Source of the DNA: Frankia nepalensis
GTDB lineage: Bacteria; Actinomycetota; Actinomycetes; Frankiales; Frankiaceae
NCBI RefSeq assembly: GCF_016786325.1
Contig: NZ_JADWYU010000126.1
Coordinates: forward strand, 1 to 40,158
Direction: 5' to 3'
DNA length: 40,158 nt
Each line of letters opens with the position of its first letter. Position 1 is the stretch's first letter. A program made the translations under genes and the position numbers. Below, one piece after another: positions 31,466 to 39,810 of this stretch. Below the pieces are notes generated by a model, which was not told the origin of the DNA, did no database searches, and was given only the letters and a program-made list of their open reading frames with translations.

Positions 31466-32209
31466 ATGACGTTCGTCCCCACCGCCGAGAAGCTGATGCC
31501 GGAGCTGTCGACCCGCGAGGAGATCGCCCTGCTCGCCCGTGCCCTGTGGCGGGAGGGCTACAACGACCACCTTGCCGGGCACATCACGGCGTTACAGCCC
31601 GACGGCACCCTGCTGTGCAACCCATGGCTGGTCCGCTGGGACGAGCTGCGCCCCGAGCAGATCATCCGGATCGACCTCGCCGGCAACCTGCTCGAGGGCG
31701 ACTGGCCGGTCCCGCTCGGCATCCCGCTGCACCTCGCGCTGCACGCCGCGCGCGCCGACGTCACCTGGGCCGTCCACAACCATCCGCTCTACGGCACCGT
31801 CTGGGCCGACATGGGGGAGATCCCGCCGATCTACGACCAGAGCTCGGCACTCGGCGGCGGTGGCGACCTCGTGCTGGTCAACGAGTACGAGGGCCCGGTC
31901 AACGACGCCGCGACCGCCCGCGGCGCCGTCGACGCGATGGGCGGCGGCCATCTCGCGCTGCTCGCCGGCCACGGCGTCTTCGTGCTCGGCACCTCGGCCC
32001 GCTCGGTGTTCCAGCGGGCCGTGGCGCTCGAACAGCGCTGCCAGCGCGCCTGGCACGTCCGCGCGGCGGGCGCCACCCCGAGCCAGGTGCTGCCCGCCGG
32101 CTTCCTGAACCACATGAGGAACTCCGACGGCGACGGCTTCATCGGCTTCTGGGAGACCGCCGTCCGCGCCGAGCTGCGCGCCGACCCCACCCTCCTCGAC
32201 ACCCGCTGA
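31466..32209 (+). CDS. Class II aldolase/adducin-family protein
   Basis: A 247-residue protein of the class II (zinc) aldolase/epimerase family. Metal and substrate signatures are GYNDHLAGHITA near the start, VPLGIPLHLALHAAR, the zinc-histidine pair in AVHNHPLYG and the third histidine in LLAGHGVFVLG. Members cleave sugar-phosphate or hydroxy-acid aldols, or act as decarboxylases and epimerases; none can be named here. The ATG has AAAGG from the end of paralogue C, 11 bases upstream. Last gene of the operon, convergent with the GMC oxidoreductase gene across a hairpin region. Confidence 0.9.
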   Translation: MTFVPTAEKLMPELSTREEIALLARALWREGYNDHLAGHITALQPDGTLLCNPWLVRWDELRPEQIIRIDLAGNLLEGDWPVPLGIPLHLALHAARADVTWAVHNHPLYGTVWADMGEIPPIYDQSSALGGGGDLVLVNEYEGPVNDAATARGAVDAMGGGHLALLAGHGVFVLGTSARSVFQRAVALEQRCQRAWHVRAAGATPSQVLPAGFLNHMRNSDGDGFIGFWETAVRAELRADPTLLDTR

Positions 32210-32242
32210 CCGCCACGCGCGTCCGGGCTCCCTGTCGGACAT

Positions 32243-32315
32243 GATCGCCGTTTCTGCCCTCCGGGGGTCGTGAACAGGGCCTCATCACAACCCCGTTGGG
32301 GCACTATCGGCGATC
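32243..32315. terminator. Long bidirectional hairpin between convergent genes
   Basis: GATCGCCG (32243-32250) pairs with CGGCGATC (32308-32315), GCCC with GGGC (32299-32302), and an inner GGGGT-C-GTGA (64-73) with TCAC-A-ACCCC (85-94). It sits between the class II aldolase stop (32209) and the GMC stop (32333), so it probably ends both transcripts. It also has the build of a REP-type element. Confidence 0.6.
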
Positions 32316-32326
32316 CTGCATGCAGG
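32315..32326. repeat. 12-bp perfect palindrome CCTGCATGCAGG
   Basis: Directly abuts the preceding hairpin and lies just before the GMC gene stop. No function known. Confidence 0.6.
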
Positions 32327-32332
32327 GCGACG

Positions 32333-33994
32333 CTAGAAGATCTTTCCGATGTCCTGGCTGACGATCCTGGCCATGCTGTGCTCGGCCAGGGCCGCGATGG
32401 TCATGGAGGGGTTGCAGGCGCCGGTGGAGCCCGGGATGCGGGCGCCGTCGAGGACGTACAGGCCGCGGTGGCCGAGGACGCGGCCGTAGAGGTCGACCGC
32501 CGCTCCCATGGGGACCCCGCCCAGCGCGTGCCAGGTCGACGGCTCGGTGAGGTTCGTATCGATCATCAGGCCGCCGCCCGTCAGCGCGATCCCCGCCATG
32601 CGGGCGGCGATCAGGGTCTGGAGCGCCGCGTCCGCCGTCGTCGGCCAGGTCAGCTTGGCGTCGTCCTTCGCCGCGTCGTAGGTCCAGGTGCCGGCGGCTG
32701 GGACGATCCCGAAGCCGACCACGGTCATCAGCCGGTTGATACCGGCCAGCAGCGGCGGCGCGCCGGCATGGATGATGGTGAGCGGTATCGGGCTGTTCGG
32801 GTCGGTGGCGCCGACGCAGGCCGGACCTCCCTGCTGGGTGCCGGGGTTGTCCCACATGCCGACCCATTCGTAGATCCGGTCGCCGTTGTTTCCCCACTGG
32901 GTGCCGATCGCGTCGGGAAGGTTCGGAATCAGGTTCTTGGCGCGCGCCTTGACCAGCAGCCGGGTCGTGCCGGGCGAGCCGGCGTTGAGGAAAACCGCGT
33001 CCGCGATGATTCTTTTCTGTTCCCGCACGACGCCGCCGGTGTCGATGCGGTCGACGGACAGCACCCACTTCTTGTTCGCGTCCAGGGCGACGTCCCGCAC
33101 GACGTGAAGGGTCTCGACCCGCACTTTTCCCGTCGCCTCGGCGGCGGCGAGATAGGTGACGTCGATCGAGTGCTTGCCGCCGTTGTTGACGCCGAAGGCG
33201 ATGTCGCTGTTGGTGTAGGCCGCGTTGTACTGACCGGAGAGCTCCCCGCGCACGAAGTTCCAGTCGACCGGCAGCGGCACCCGGAACGTCCGCAGCCCCG
33301 ACCTGGGCGCGACCTTCAGGAAGATCCGGGAAGAGGTGTACGGGGACGTGTTGAGCACGTCGTCGGGAACCGTGGAGATCCCCAGCATCGAGGCGACCGT
33401 GGGATAGCACCACTGGTTCAGCTCGTCGTACAGGCCGGCGGCCATCGGCATGGACTTGGCGAAGTTCGTCTTCGTCGGCTGCAGGGTCATGCCGTGGTAC
33501 ATGATCGAGCCGCCGCCGACGCAGGCCCCGCAGTTGACGGTCATTCCCGAGCCCTTGATGACCTCGAGCACCCCGGTGTACAGCGGCCAGGTCTGGTCGC
33601 CCCCCGGGACGAGGCTCGCGAAGCTGGGCAGCGGCGGCCGGTCGGACAGCCAGGCCGACCGGTTGTCGAGGTTCGCGAGTGTCGCGAAGGTGTTGGAGTT
33701 CGGCCCGGTCGGCCACCGCAGGCCACGTTCCAGGACGAGGGCCGACACGCCGGCCTTGGCGAGCCGCAGCGCGGTCACGCCTCCGCCGAAGCCGGTTCCG
33801 ACGACCACGACCCGTTCGCGCTGCTCGGTCGTGGCGGCCCGGGCTGCTCCGGCACCGGTCACCAGCCCGCCAAGCGTGGCCGCGCCCAGCGCGGCGCCGG
33901 CGCCCGCGGTGCCCGCGAACCTCCGGCGGGTGACCCCCGCGGCCGAAGGCGTGGTGGTGGGCGCCGATAACTCGGTGGAAGCGTTTTCAGGCAT
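32333..33994 (-). CDS. Tat-exported GMC flavoprotein, cholesterol-oxidase type
   Basis: A 553-residue protein. A twin-arginine signal (TRRRFAGTAG, 22-31) and hydrophobic run end near residue 52 (ARA). The FAD site is VVVVGTGFGGGVTALRLAKAG (about 62-82), and ACVGGGSIMYHGM is the GMC loop near the flavin. The C-terminal active site has His489 in WHALGG and Asn528 in the GACNPSMT segment, which correspond to the His and Asn of Streptomyces cholesterol oxidase. So an exported 3-hydroxysteroid or other alcohol oxidase is likely. Good Shine-Dalgarno (GGAG, 6 bases). Single gene; its region upstream has a possible TTGACC-N17-TATCCA promoter at 34280-34308. Confidence 0.9.
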   Translation of the reverse strand: MPENASTELSAPTTTPSAAGVTRRRFAGTAGAGAALGAATLGGLVTGAGAARAATTEQRERVVVVGTGFGGGVTALRLAKAGVSALVLERGLRWPTGPNSNTFATLANLDNRSAWLSDRPPLPSFASLVPGGDQTWPLYTGVLEVIKGSGMTVNCGACVGGGSIMYHGMTLQPTKTNFAKSMPMAAGLYDELNQWCYPTVASMLGISTVPDDVLNTSPYTSSRIFLKVAPRSGLRTFRVPLPVDWNFVRGELSGQYNAAYTNSDIAFGVNNGGKHSIDVTYLAAAEATGKVRVETLHVVRDVALDANKKWVLSVDRIDTGGVVREQKRIIADAVFLNAGSPGTTRLLVKARAKNLIPNLPDAIGTQWGNNGDRIYEWVGMWDNPGTQQGGPACVGATDPNSPIPLTIIHAGAPPLLAGINRLMTVVGFGIVPAAGTWTYDAAKDDAKLTWPTTADAALQTLIAARMAGIALTGGGLMIDTNLTEPSTWHALGGVPMGAAVDLYGRVLGHRGLYVLDGARIPGSTGACNPSMTIAALAEHSMARIVSQDIGKIF

Positions 33995-34612
33995 GGTTGG
34001 CTCCAGATCGCGGGATCGGAATGCGTGGGCCTGGCCCAGGCACGGCGAATGGCGCCGCCGGGCGCGGCGAAGGAGGGTGCTGGCGGCACCCGGCCTGGAT
34101 TTCTCCTGAAATCAGGCCGATTGGCGGGAGCGGCAGCGCTGATGGGATGCCAAAGTTCTTCCAAACCATGCTGACGGGTTTTGGAAGACAACTGACGAAA
34201 GCCGGTTCCGCTGGGCCTGGTCGCCACGCCACACTTGGGGAGGAGCTTTGGCGACCTTTTGGGCGGGATGTCGATTACATGGATAACACCGTCTGATCAA
34301 CCGGTCAAGGGGAGGGTTCTCGAGCCCTCGGGGTGCGACGGTTGCGCGGGCAACATTTGACTTCGTGGCGCCCGCGCGGCAACGCCGCGGCCAGTTGTGC
34401 CGCGGATGACGCGAGCGTGGACAGGGCCTCGCGGAACCTGCGTGAAACCGGGCGGATCCTGGTCGACCGGATCGGTGAGGACGCCGAAGAAGGTGGGCCC
34501 GAGGTGAGTATGTTCGGCGCCGCCCCATGGACGGCCTACCCCGATCGGGGGGATTTCCGACAACCAGGCGAACCACGAGAAGGATTCGTGGCGGACGTGG
34601 CCGGGCGGTCCG
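33995..34612. other. 618-bp intergenic region upstream of the GMC gene
   Basis: It lies between the GMC gene start and the P450-fusion gene stop. It contains a dyad-like pair (CTTCCAAACC at 34158-34167, GGTTTTGGAAG at 34177-34187) and a sigma70-like promoter at 34280-34308. The frames here are not protein-like. Confidence 0.6.
34280..34308 (-). promoter_or_regulatory. Possible promoter for the GMC gene
   Basis: On the minus strand: TTGACC (34308-34303), 17-base spacer, TATCCA (34285-34280). It would give a ~280-base leader to the GMC gene. Related GATCAACCG and GGTCAAGGGG bases recur near 36852-36880. Confidence 0.3.
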
Positions 34613-36700
34613 TTACCGCGGCTCCTTGGTGGTCAGGGCGGCGGTAAGAAGGTCCGGGGCGGTGCCGTGGGCGTGGCTGGGATGCGAGCGGGCGAGCGTT
34701 CGCTTCGTGACGCTGGTGGCGTGGGGGTCGCGGCGGGCGAGGCGGCGGGCGACGCGGTGCGCGCTCGCGGCCGTCTGGTGGGCCGGGACGAGCGTGTGCA
34801 CGAGGCCGATCTGGGCGGCGGTGGACGCGTCAGCGGGGTCGCCGAGCAGGAGCAGGTGGCGGACCCGGGAGGCGCCGACCTCGGCGACCGCCCGGCTGAG
34901 CATGCCGCTGGCGCCGACCGGGATGCCGAGCAGGGTCTCCGGCATGCGGAACGTCGCCGTCTCGGCGGCGAGGCGCAGGTCGCAGGCCAGCGCCAGGGCG
35001 ACGCCCGCGCCGACGACGTCGCCGTGCAGGGCGGCGACGGTGACCTGGGCGGCGTTCTGGATGAGGCCCATCACCCGGTCGGTCTGCTCGGCGATGGCGC
35101 GCACCCGTTCCGGCGCCCACCTGGCGAGCCGGCCGAGCTCGTCCAGGTCGCCGCCGACGCAGAAGTGCTCGCCGGCGCCGGTCAGTACCACGGCGCGAAC
35201 GTCGTGGGCGGCAGTGAGCGAGCTGAAGACCTCCTCGAGCGCCGTGAGCACCGCCGCGCTCAGCCGGTTGTGCCTGTCCGGGCGGTTGAGCGTCACGGTC
35301 ACGACCGCCCCGTCCCGCCCGACCAGGACGGGCGGAGCCGGAACCAGGCCAGCCGTGGCCGGATGCTGGCCCTCGGCCGGGTCGGGGCCGGCGATGGTGC
35401 CGGGGGTGGCCGTGGCCGGGGGTGTCCACGGCTTCGGCGGCGCGAGTCGCACGGGCAGCGCCCGTGTGCCGCGGAAGGCCAGGTTGTCGTCGAACTCCCC
35501 CTCGCCGGCGAGCTCCAGGTCGGGGAAGCGCTCGAGGAGCATCGGGAGGAGCAGTGCCGCCTCCAGCCGGGCCAGGGGAGCGCCGAGGCAGTAGTGCGCG
35601 CCGGTCCCGAACGCGAGATTGCGCCGCGGCGGGCGGGTCAGGTCGAGGACGTGCGGGTCGGTGAAGACCGCCGGGTCCCGGTTGGCGGCGGCGAGCACCG
35701 CGTGCAGGAGCTGGCCCCCGCGGGCTGTCGTCCCGCCGGGAAGCGCGGTGTCGGCGGCGGCGTACCGGCTCACGAGCTGTGCCGGTGACACCAGGCGCAG
35801 CAGTTCCTCCACCGCGTCGCCGGCCCGTTCGGGATGTGCCGCGAGCCAGCGGGCCTGCTCGCGGTCCGCGATCAGCAGGCGCAGCCCGTCCGTCAGCAGG
35901 TCGCGGGTCGTCTCGTGGCCGGCGACCAGCAGAAGCCCGATGTTGTCTCCCGCCGCCGCGAGCACCGCGGGGTCCTGCCCCGCCGCCAGCCAGCGGCCGA
36001 GCGGGCCGTCCTGGGCCAGCCGGCGGCGGTTCGCCGGGCCGGTCAGGTGTGCCCAGTAGGCCTCCCAGAGCAGGTTGGCCCGGTGGGCGTCGTCGAGACG
36101 AGCCCGATTCGGGGAAAGGTCCAGCGCGTAGGCCAGTTCGTGACTGAGATGGCGCAGCAACGCCGCGTCCTCGGCTGGCAACCCGAGAACGTCAAGCATC
36201 ACGGCCATCGGCAGCCGGGCACCGACCAGCGCGTGGAAATCCACCGTCCCGCCGGCTCGCAGCGCCCGGGCCAGGTCGTCGAGATGTCGCCCGACCTGCC
36301 GCTCGACCTGGGCCCGCCACTGGGCCATCGCCTGCGCGGTGAAGAACGGCGCGAAGGCGCGGCGCAGCGCCGGATGCGTCGGCGAGTTGGTACCGATGGT
36401 CGTCGCCGCCACGCCCTCGCTCGCCCGGCAGGCCCGCCAGCCCGGCTGGTGCCCGTCGCGCCAGGCCGCGTCGACGGCATGCCACGCCCGGTCGCCCACC
36501 ACGTGCTGGCAGACCTCGTGCGAGGTGGCGAGCAGCGCGCCCCACGGCATCCGCACGACCGGCCCGAGCGCGCGCAGGCGCTCATAGACCGGGTACGGGT
36601 CGGCCCGTCCCGCCGGCGACATCAGCTCGCGGACGAGGCGGATCATCTGGCGCCGGTCGCCAGCCGGCGCGGGCGCGTCGTCGCTACTGGCGGTGCTCAC
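34613..36700 (-). CDS. Cytochrome P450 fused to an enoyl-CoA hydratase domain
   Basis: One unbroken frame of 695 residues. Residues 1-420 are a class I bacterial P450: I-helix AGHETT (260-265), ExxR at 299-302 and the haem loop FGTGAHYCLG with ligand Cys371. A Pro/Ala/Thr linker (421-455) leads to a crotonase domain (456-695): AVVTVTLNRPDRHNRLS, GEHFCVGGDLDEL oxyanion site and FRMPETLLGIPVGASGM with a catalytic-type Glu588. The other usual Glu of hydratases is Ala here (GAGVALALACDL), so a hydratase, isomerase or other crotonase reaction is possible. The GTG at 36700 is chosen (GGGGGGA 8 bases upstream); in-frame ATGs at 36745 and 36808 exist. Same strand as the PKS gene, 326 bases after it. 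Confidence 0.9.
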   Translation of the reverse strand: MSTASSDDAPAPAGDRRQMIRLVRELMSPAGRADPYPVYERLRALGPVVRMPWGALLATSHEVCQHVVGDRAWHAVDAAWRDGHQPGWRACRASEGVAATTIGTNSPTHPALRRAFAPFFTAQAMAQWRAQVERQVGRHLDDLARALRAGGTVDFHALVGARLPMAVMLDVLGLPAEDAALLRHLSHELAYALDLSPNRARLDDAHRANLLWEAYWAHLTGPANRRRLAQDGPLGRWLAAGQDPAVLAAAGDNIGLLLVAGHETTRDLLTDGLRLLIADREQARWLAAHPERAGDAVEELLRLVSPAQLVSRYAAADTALPGGTTARGGQLLHAVLAAANRDPAVFTDPHVLDLTRPPRRNLAFGTGAHYCLGAPLARLEAALLLPMLLERFPDLELAGEGEFDDNLAFRGTRALPVRLAPPKPWTPPATATPGTIAGPDPAEGQHPATAGLVPAPPVLVGRDGAVVTVTLNRPDRHNRLSAAVLTALEEVFSSLTAAHDVRAVVLTGAGEHFCVGGDLDELGRLARWAPERVRAIAEQTDRVMGLIQNAAQVTVAALHGDVVGAGVALALACDLRLAAETATFRMPETLLGIPVGASGMLSRAVAEVGASRVRHLLLLGDPADASTAAQIGLVHTLVPAHQTAASAHRVARRLARRDPHATSVTKRTLARSHPSHAHGTAPDLLTAALTTKEPR

Positions 36701-37026
36701 GCCAACGTCCCCCCGTCGCGGCGCCGACCAGACCGGCGACCGCATACCAGGACGGTAGGAGGCGGAGGTTACTCGTGAATTACCACCCGTGGCCCTTCCG
36801 CCGCACACCGACGAAATGTCGCGACGTGCTGTGTCCTTGGGCCAGGAGACCGGTCAAACCCCTTGACCAACGGTTGATCCGCATGCGGAGCGGTGGAGCG
36901 CGCTACGGTCCGTGGAGGTCGACCGCCCGCCGGCCGGACCAGGAGCAGGCGCCGTCCGCCGAGCAGACCGCGGTCGTCGCCTGCACCCTGGCCGGGCTGA
37001 TGGAACCGATCTGGCCGCCCCTGAGC
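36701..37026. other. 326-bp gap between PKS and P450-fusion genes
   Basis: It contains the GGTCAA-ACCCC-TTGACC dyad at 36852-36868. Too long for tight coupling of the two genes but with no terminator found, so co-transcription stays open. Frames here are not convincing. Confidence 0.5.
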
Positions 37027-38136
37027 TCAGGACCTGCCACTCCCGCGGGCGGCGAGCCGGGAGGGCGGGACGACCGCCCTGCCCGCGGGCGCGGCCCAGG
37101 TGCCGACGCAGCTCTCGGCCGTGATGCCGGGGCCGAATCCGGCGATCACGCCGCTCGCGCCGTGCTCGAGCGTGTTCTCCTCGAACATGCGGCGCAAAGC
37201 GTCGAAAACCACGGCGCTCGCGATGTTGCCGTGCTCGGTGAGCGTCGCCCTGCTGTAGCGGAAGTACGCCGGGTCCACTCCCAGGATGTCGCGCAGGTCG
37301 TCCAGGATGCGCGGGCCGCCGGCATGGATGATGTAGAAGTCGAGCGCCGTGGCGTCCCAGCCATGGCTGTCCGCGAGAGCGCGCAGCGCCGGCGCGAGCA
37401 TCGCCATCGTTGTCGGCACCCGCTTGTCGAGGCGGAAATGGAAGCCCGTCGCCTTGACCGCGTAGGAGATCCAGCGCTCCGTGTCCGGCACGAGGTAGGA
37501 GCCGTTGCGCTCCAGCCGCACGCCGTGCCCGCCATTCCCGCGGACGACCGCGGCGGCCACCGCGTCGCCGAACAGGCCGTTGGACAGGAGCGAGCCCACG
37601 TCCCGGTCGGAGGGCTGGTAGAGCAGCGAGCAGAACTCGCAGGCGACGATGAGGACGTTCGAGCCCGGGTAGGCATTGCAGAAGTCGGCCGCGCGGTTGA
37701 TCGCGGCGCCACCGGCCGCGCAGCCGAGCTGGGCGATCGGGATCTGTCGCGTGTCGTTCCGGAATCCCATGTTGTTGATCATCCATGCTGTCATCGATGG
37801 CATCAGGAAGCCGGTGCAGGAGACGAAGATGATGGCCTCGATGTCCTGAGCCCTGAGGTCGCCCGCTGCCGCGAGCGCGGCCCGCGCGACCTCGGGCACC
37901 CGCTGCCGGGCCTCCGCCGCATAGGTCGCGTTACGGGCCTCGAAACCCGGATGGCGCAGAGTCTCGGAAAGCGGGCGCACCAGGTGGCGCTTGTGCACCC
38001 CCGTGTTCTCGATGAGCTGGAGCACCAGGCCGAGCTGAGGATGGTCCGCGTGCAGCTCGCGTGCCAGATCCAGCGTTTCCCTCATCCCGATCGTATGTTC
38101 CGGCACCATGACGGCCGGGCGGCAAAGGATTGGCAT
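37027..38136 (-). CDS. rppA: Type III PKS, 1,3,6,8-tetrahydroxynaphthalene synthase-like
   Basis: A 369-residue chalcone-synthase-fold enzyme. The catalytic triad is Cys139 (QLGCAAGGAAI), His271 (IIHAGGPRILDD) and Asn304 (EHGNIASAVVFDAL). SCTGFLMPS includes Cys107, which corresponds to the extra active-site Cys of Streptomyces THN synthase, and GFGPGITAE closes the fold. The overall sequence, including the start PILCRPAVMVPEHTIGM, is strongly RppA-like from memory. RppA condenses five malonyl-CoA into 1,3,6,8-tetrahydroxynaphthalene, a precursor of flaviolin and HPQ melanin. A very strong Shine-Dalgarno (GGAGGAGGGG) lies 7 bases from the ATG. The downstream P450 gene on the same strand fits the rppA-P450 pairing. 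Confidence 0.9.
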   Translation of the reverse strand: MPILCRPAVMVPEHTIGMRETLDLARELHADHPQLGLVLQLIENTGVHKRHLVRPLSETLRHPGFEARNATYAAEARQRVPEVARAALAAAGDLRAQDIEAIIFVSCTGFLMPSMTAWMINNMGFRNDTRQIPIAQLGCAAGGAAINRAADFCNAYPGSNVLIVACEFCSLLYQPSDRDVGSLLSNGLFGDAVAAAVVRGNGGHGVRLERNGSYLVPDTERWISYAVKATGFHFRLDKRVPTTMAMLAPALRALADSHGWDATALDFYIIHAGGPRILDDLRDILGVDPAYFRYSRATLTEHGNIASAVVFDALRRMFEENTLEHGASGVIAGFGPGITAESCVGTWAAPAGRAVVPPSRLAARGSGRS

Positions 38137-38740
38137 GACGGACCCCTCCTCCGCGTGCGCAGGTCAGCCCAGGGGCGGGCGGGGCGCCCACGCGGCGATA
38201 TCGCGGATCGCGTCGGCCTGGTGGTTCCTTCGAGCATGCCCTCGCCGAGAGTGCCAAAACGGCGCCCCTCACCCGCGCGCGAACTTCACCCGCGCGCGGT
38301 GCGGCAATCCTGTACCACGGACGAAATAAGGGAAAGGCCGACGCTTCGCGGAGCGCGCCAAAGGCGGTTCCGGATGTTCGGCGCCCGCGGTGTCGTCGGT
38401 TATGTCGATGACGTCGCTCGCCCGCCGATCCGCGCGCATTTCCGGAGATCATGAGACGCTCGAGGGCCGGCGGTTCTCCCGCTCGCCGGATCTGTGCACT
38501 TTCCAGGGATTTCTATCTATTTGCCGTGATTTCCCACGGGTCTGGCAATCTACTGGCCGGGGCAGGCCGGGGCAGGCCGGGGCAGGCCGGGGCAGGCCGG
38601 GGCAGGCCGGGGCAGGCCGGGGCAGGCCGGGGCAGGCCGGGCCGAAGATCGCCGGCCGTGCGCGACGATCGGCGCCCCGGGGTCCGCGCGCCTCTGATCC
38701 AGGGGAGCGCCAGGCGCCTACCACCTGGCACCGGGACCGG
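38137..38740. other. 604-bp intergenic region with minisatellite
   Basis: It lies between the PKS gene start and the DUF2218 gene stop. It contains the 10-bp repeat at 38561-38640. The first ~400 bases probably hold the PKS promoter; no clear boxes seen. Open frames come from GC bias. Confidence 0.7.
38561..38640. repeat. 10-bp tandem repeat GGCAGGCCGG, eight perfect copies
   Basis: Eight identical units, non-coding, with a partial unit before. The perfect copies suggest recent expansion; the number may vary between strains and sequencing reads. Confidence 0.95.
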
Positions 38741-39028
38741 TCAGGTCCAGCTGACGGTGAGCTCGTTGCGGGCGCCGAAGAGTTCGAGTTGACCGCCGAC
38801 GACGTCCTTGACGCGGTCGAGGCCCTCGGTGGTGGGGGCGGCGGCGTGCAGGAGCAGGGAGTCGCCAGTGGCGGTGAGCAGGCAGGTACCGCCGGCGATC
38901 GTGAGCATCGTGCCCTGGGTGGTCTCGACTGGCTCGACGCGCCGTCCCAGGTCGGAGGCGAGCTGCTTGAGATAGCGCGGCGCCGCGTCGGTCCTGACGC
39001 GGGCGTGGGCCTGCTGCATGTCGCTCAT
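38741..39028 (-). CDS. DUF2218-domain protein
   Basis: A 95-residue protein with the DUF2218 pattern: HARVRTDAAPRYLKQLASDLGRRVEP, TMLTIAGGTCLLTATGDSLLLHAAAP, and GLDRVKDVVGGQLELFGARNELTVSW at the end. Full length. The perfect Shine-Dalgarno AAGGAGGT stands 7 bases before the ATG, which decides the start over a longer frame to 39103. DUF2218 proteins often travel with iron or siderophore genes, but none are near, so its role here is unknown. It stands alone. Confidence 0.92.
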   Translation of the reverse strand: MSDMQQAHARVRTDAAPRYLKQLASDLGRRVEPVETTQGTMLTIAGGTCLLTATGDSLLLHAAAPTTEGLDRVKDVVGGQLELFGARNELTVSWT

Positions 39029-39465
39029 CGGAAGGACCTCCTTGACCCATGATGGGCCCGGTCGCCCCGGCGCGCGCGGCGAGCGGTCACCAGGGGCATA
39101 CACCTTGGCTCGCGTCTCCAGGCGCGGCCGACGGGCTGACGCCGCTCCCGCGATCGCGCCCGGTCAACGGCCGGTGCCCACCCCCGTCCGGGCCGGAAGC
39201 GTGAGGACGGTCGGGTGCCCACGCCAGCGACGGCGGCGCCACCAGGCAGGAACACCTTCGACTCGAACGAGCCGCGCGACCGGTGGACGTCGTTCTCTGG
39301 CGACGCCGGCATTGGGACCGGTGACCGGTGACCGGTGGGCCGTGGCGTCGATCGGAGGAGCGGGCGGAGGCGTTCGCGGCGGTGGTCGGTTGACGCCACG
39401 GGTGCGGGCCGGAGCCGGGTTGCCAGTACGGCCCGTCGCCTGAACGGGAGACCGGGGGGATCTTG

Positions 39466-39680
39466 ATGCGACGAACCATGGCGGCACTCGCGTCAACGGC
39501 GGCGGCCGGATGTGGACGAGCCCCGCCGGCCGCCCATATCAGGTCGACACCAATACGAACGAGGAAGAGGGTCTGCTTCCCGCCGAGGACAGGAAGAGCA
39601 AGGCCACTGTCCACGCGGCCACGCCCACGACCGTCAACGACGAAAGGCAGCCATCCGAAGAAGATCTGTGCCCTTTCTAG
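39466..39680 (+). pseudogene. Possible frameshifted small lipoprotein gene
   Basis: An ATG at 39466 after GGGGGGA starts MRRTMAALASTAAAAGCGRA, which looks like a lipoprotein signal with a lipobox Cys. After that the same frame loses protein character, while the frame starting ATG 39510 reads a hydrophilic segment (VDTNTNEEEGLLPAEDRKS, TVHAATPTTVNDERQP) to a stop at 39680. A one-base shift near 39512 would join them into a ~70-residue lipoprotein. It may be decay or a sequence error near the contig end; chance is also possible. Confidence 0.3.
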
Positions 39681-39731
39681 TGCCATGCCCGGCGACGTTC
39701 GCCCTGTGTCCGCGTGTGGCGGCGTTCTCGT

Positions 39732-39810
39732 CCTGTCCGACGTCAGGGGGGATCGTGTCAGACACCAGAGCCAGGACCGGCACCGTTTCGTGACCTTGAC
39801 GTCTGACAGG
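39732..39810. repeat. Dispersed repeat copy and inverted copy
   Basis: CCTGTCCGACGTCAGGG (39732-39748) matches the two copies at 21.35 kb; including TCGT before it, 22 bases match the first copy. CCTTGACGTCTGACAGG (39794-39810) is the inverted form with two mismatches, so the region could fold into a hairpin. Confidence 0.8.

Noticed and set aside
38561-38640. 10-bp repeats as CRISPR or replication-origin iterons
   Set aside because: No spacers, no cas, rep or dnaA genes; simple tandem array.
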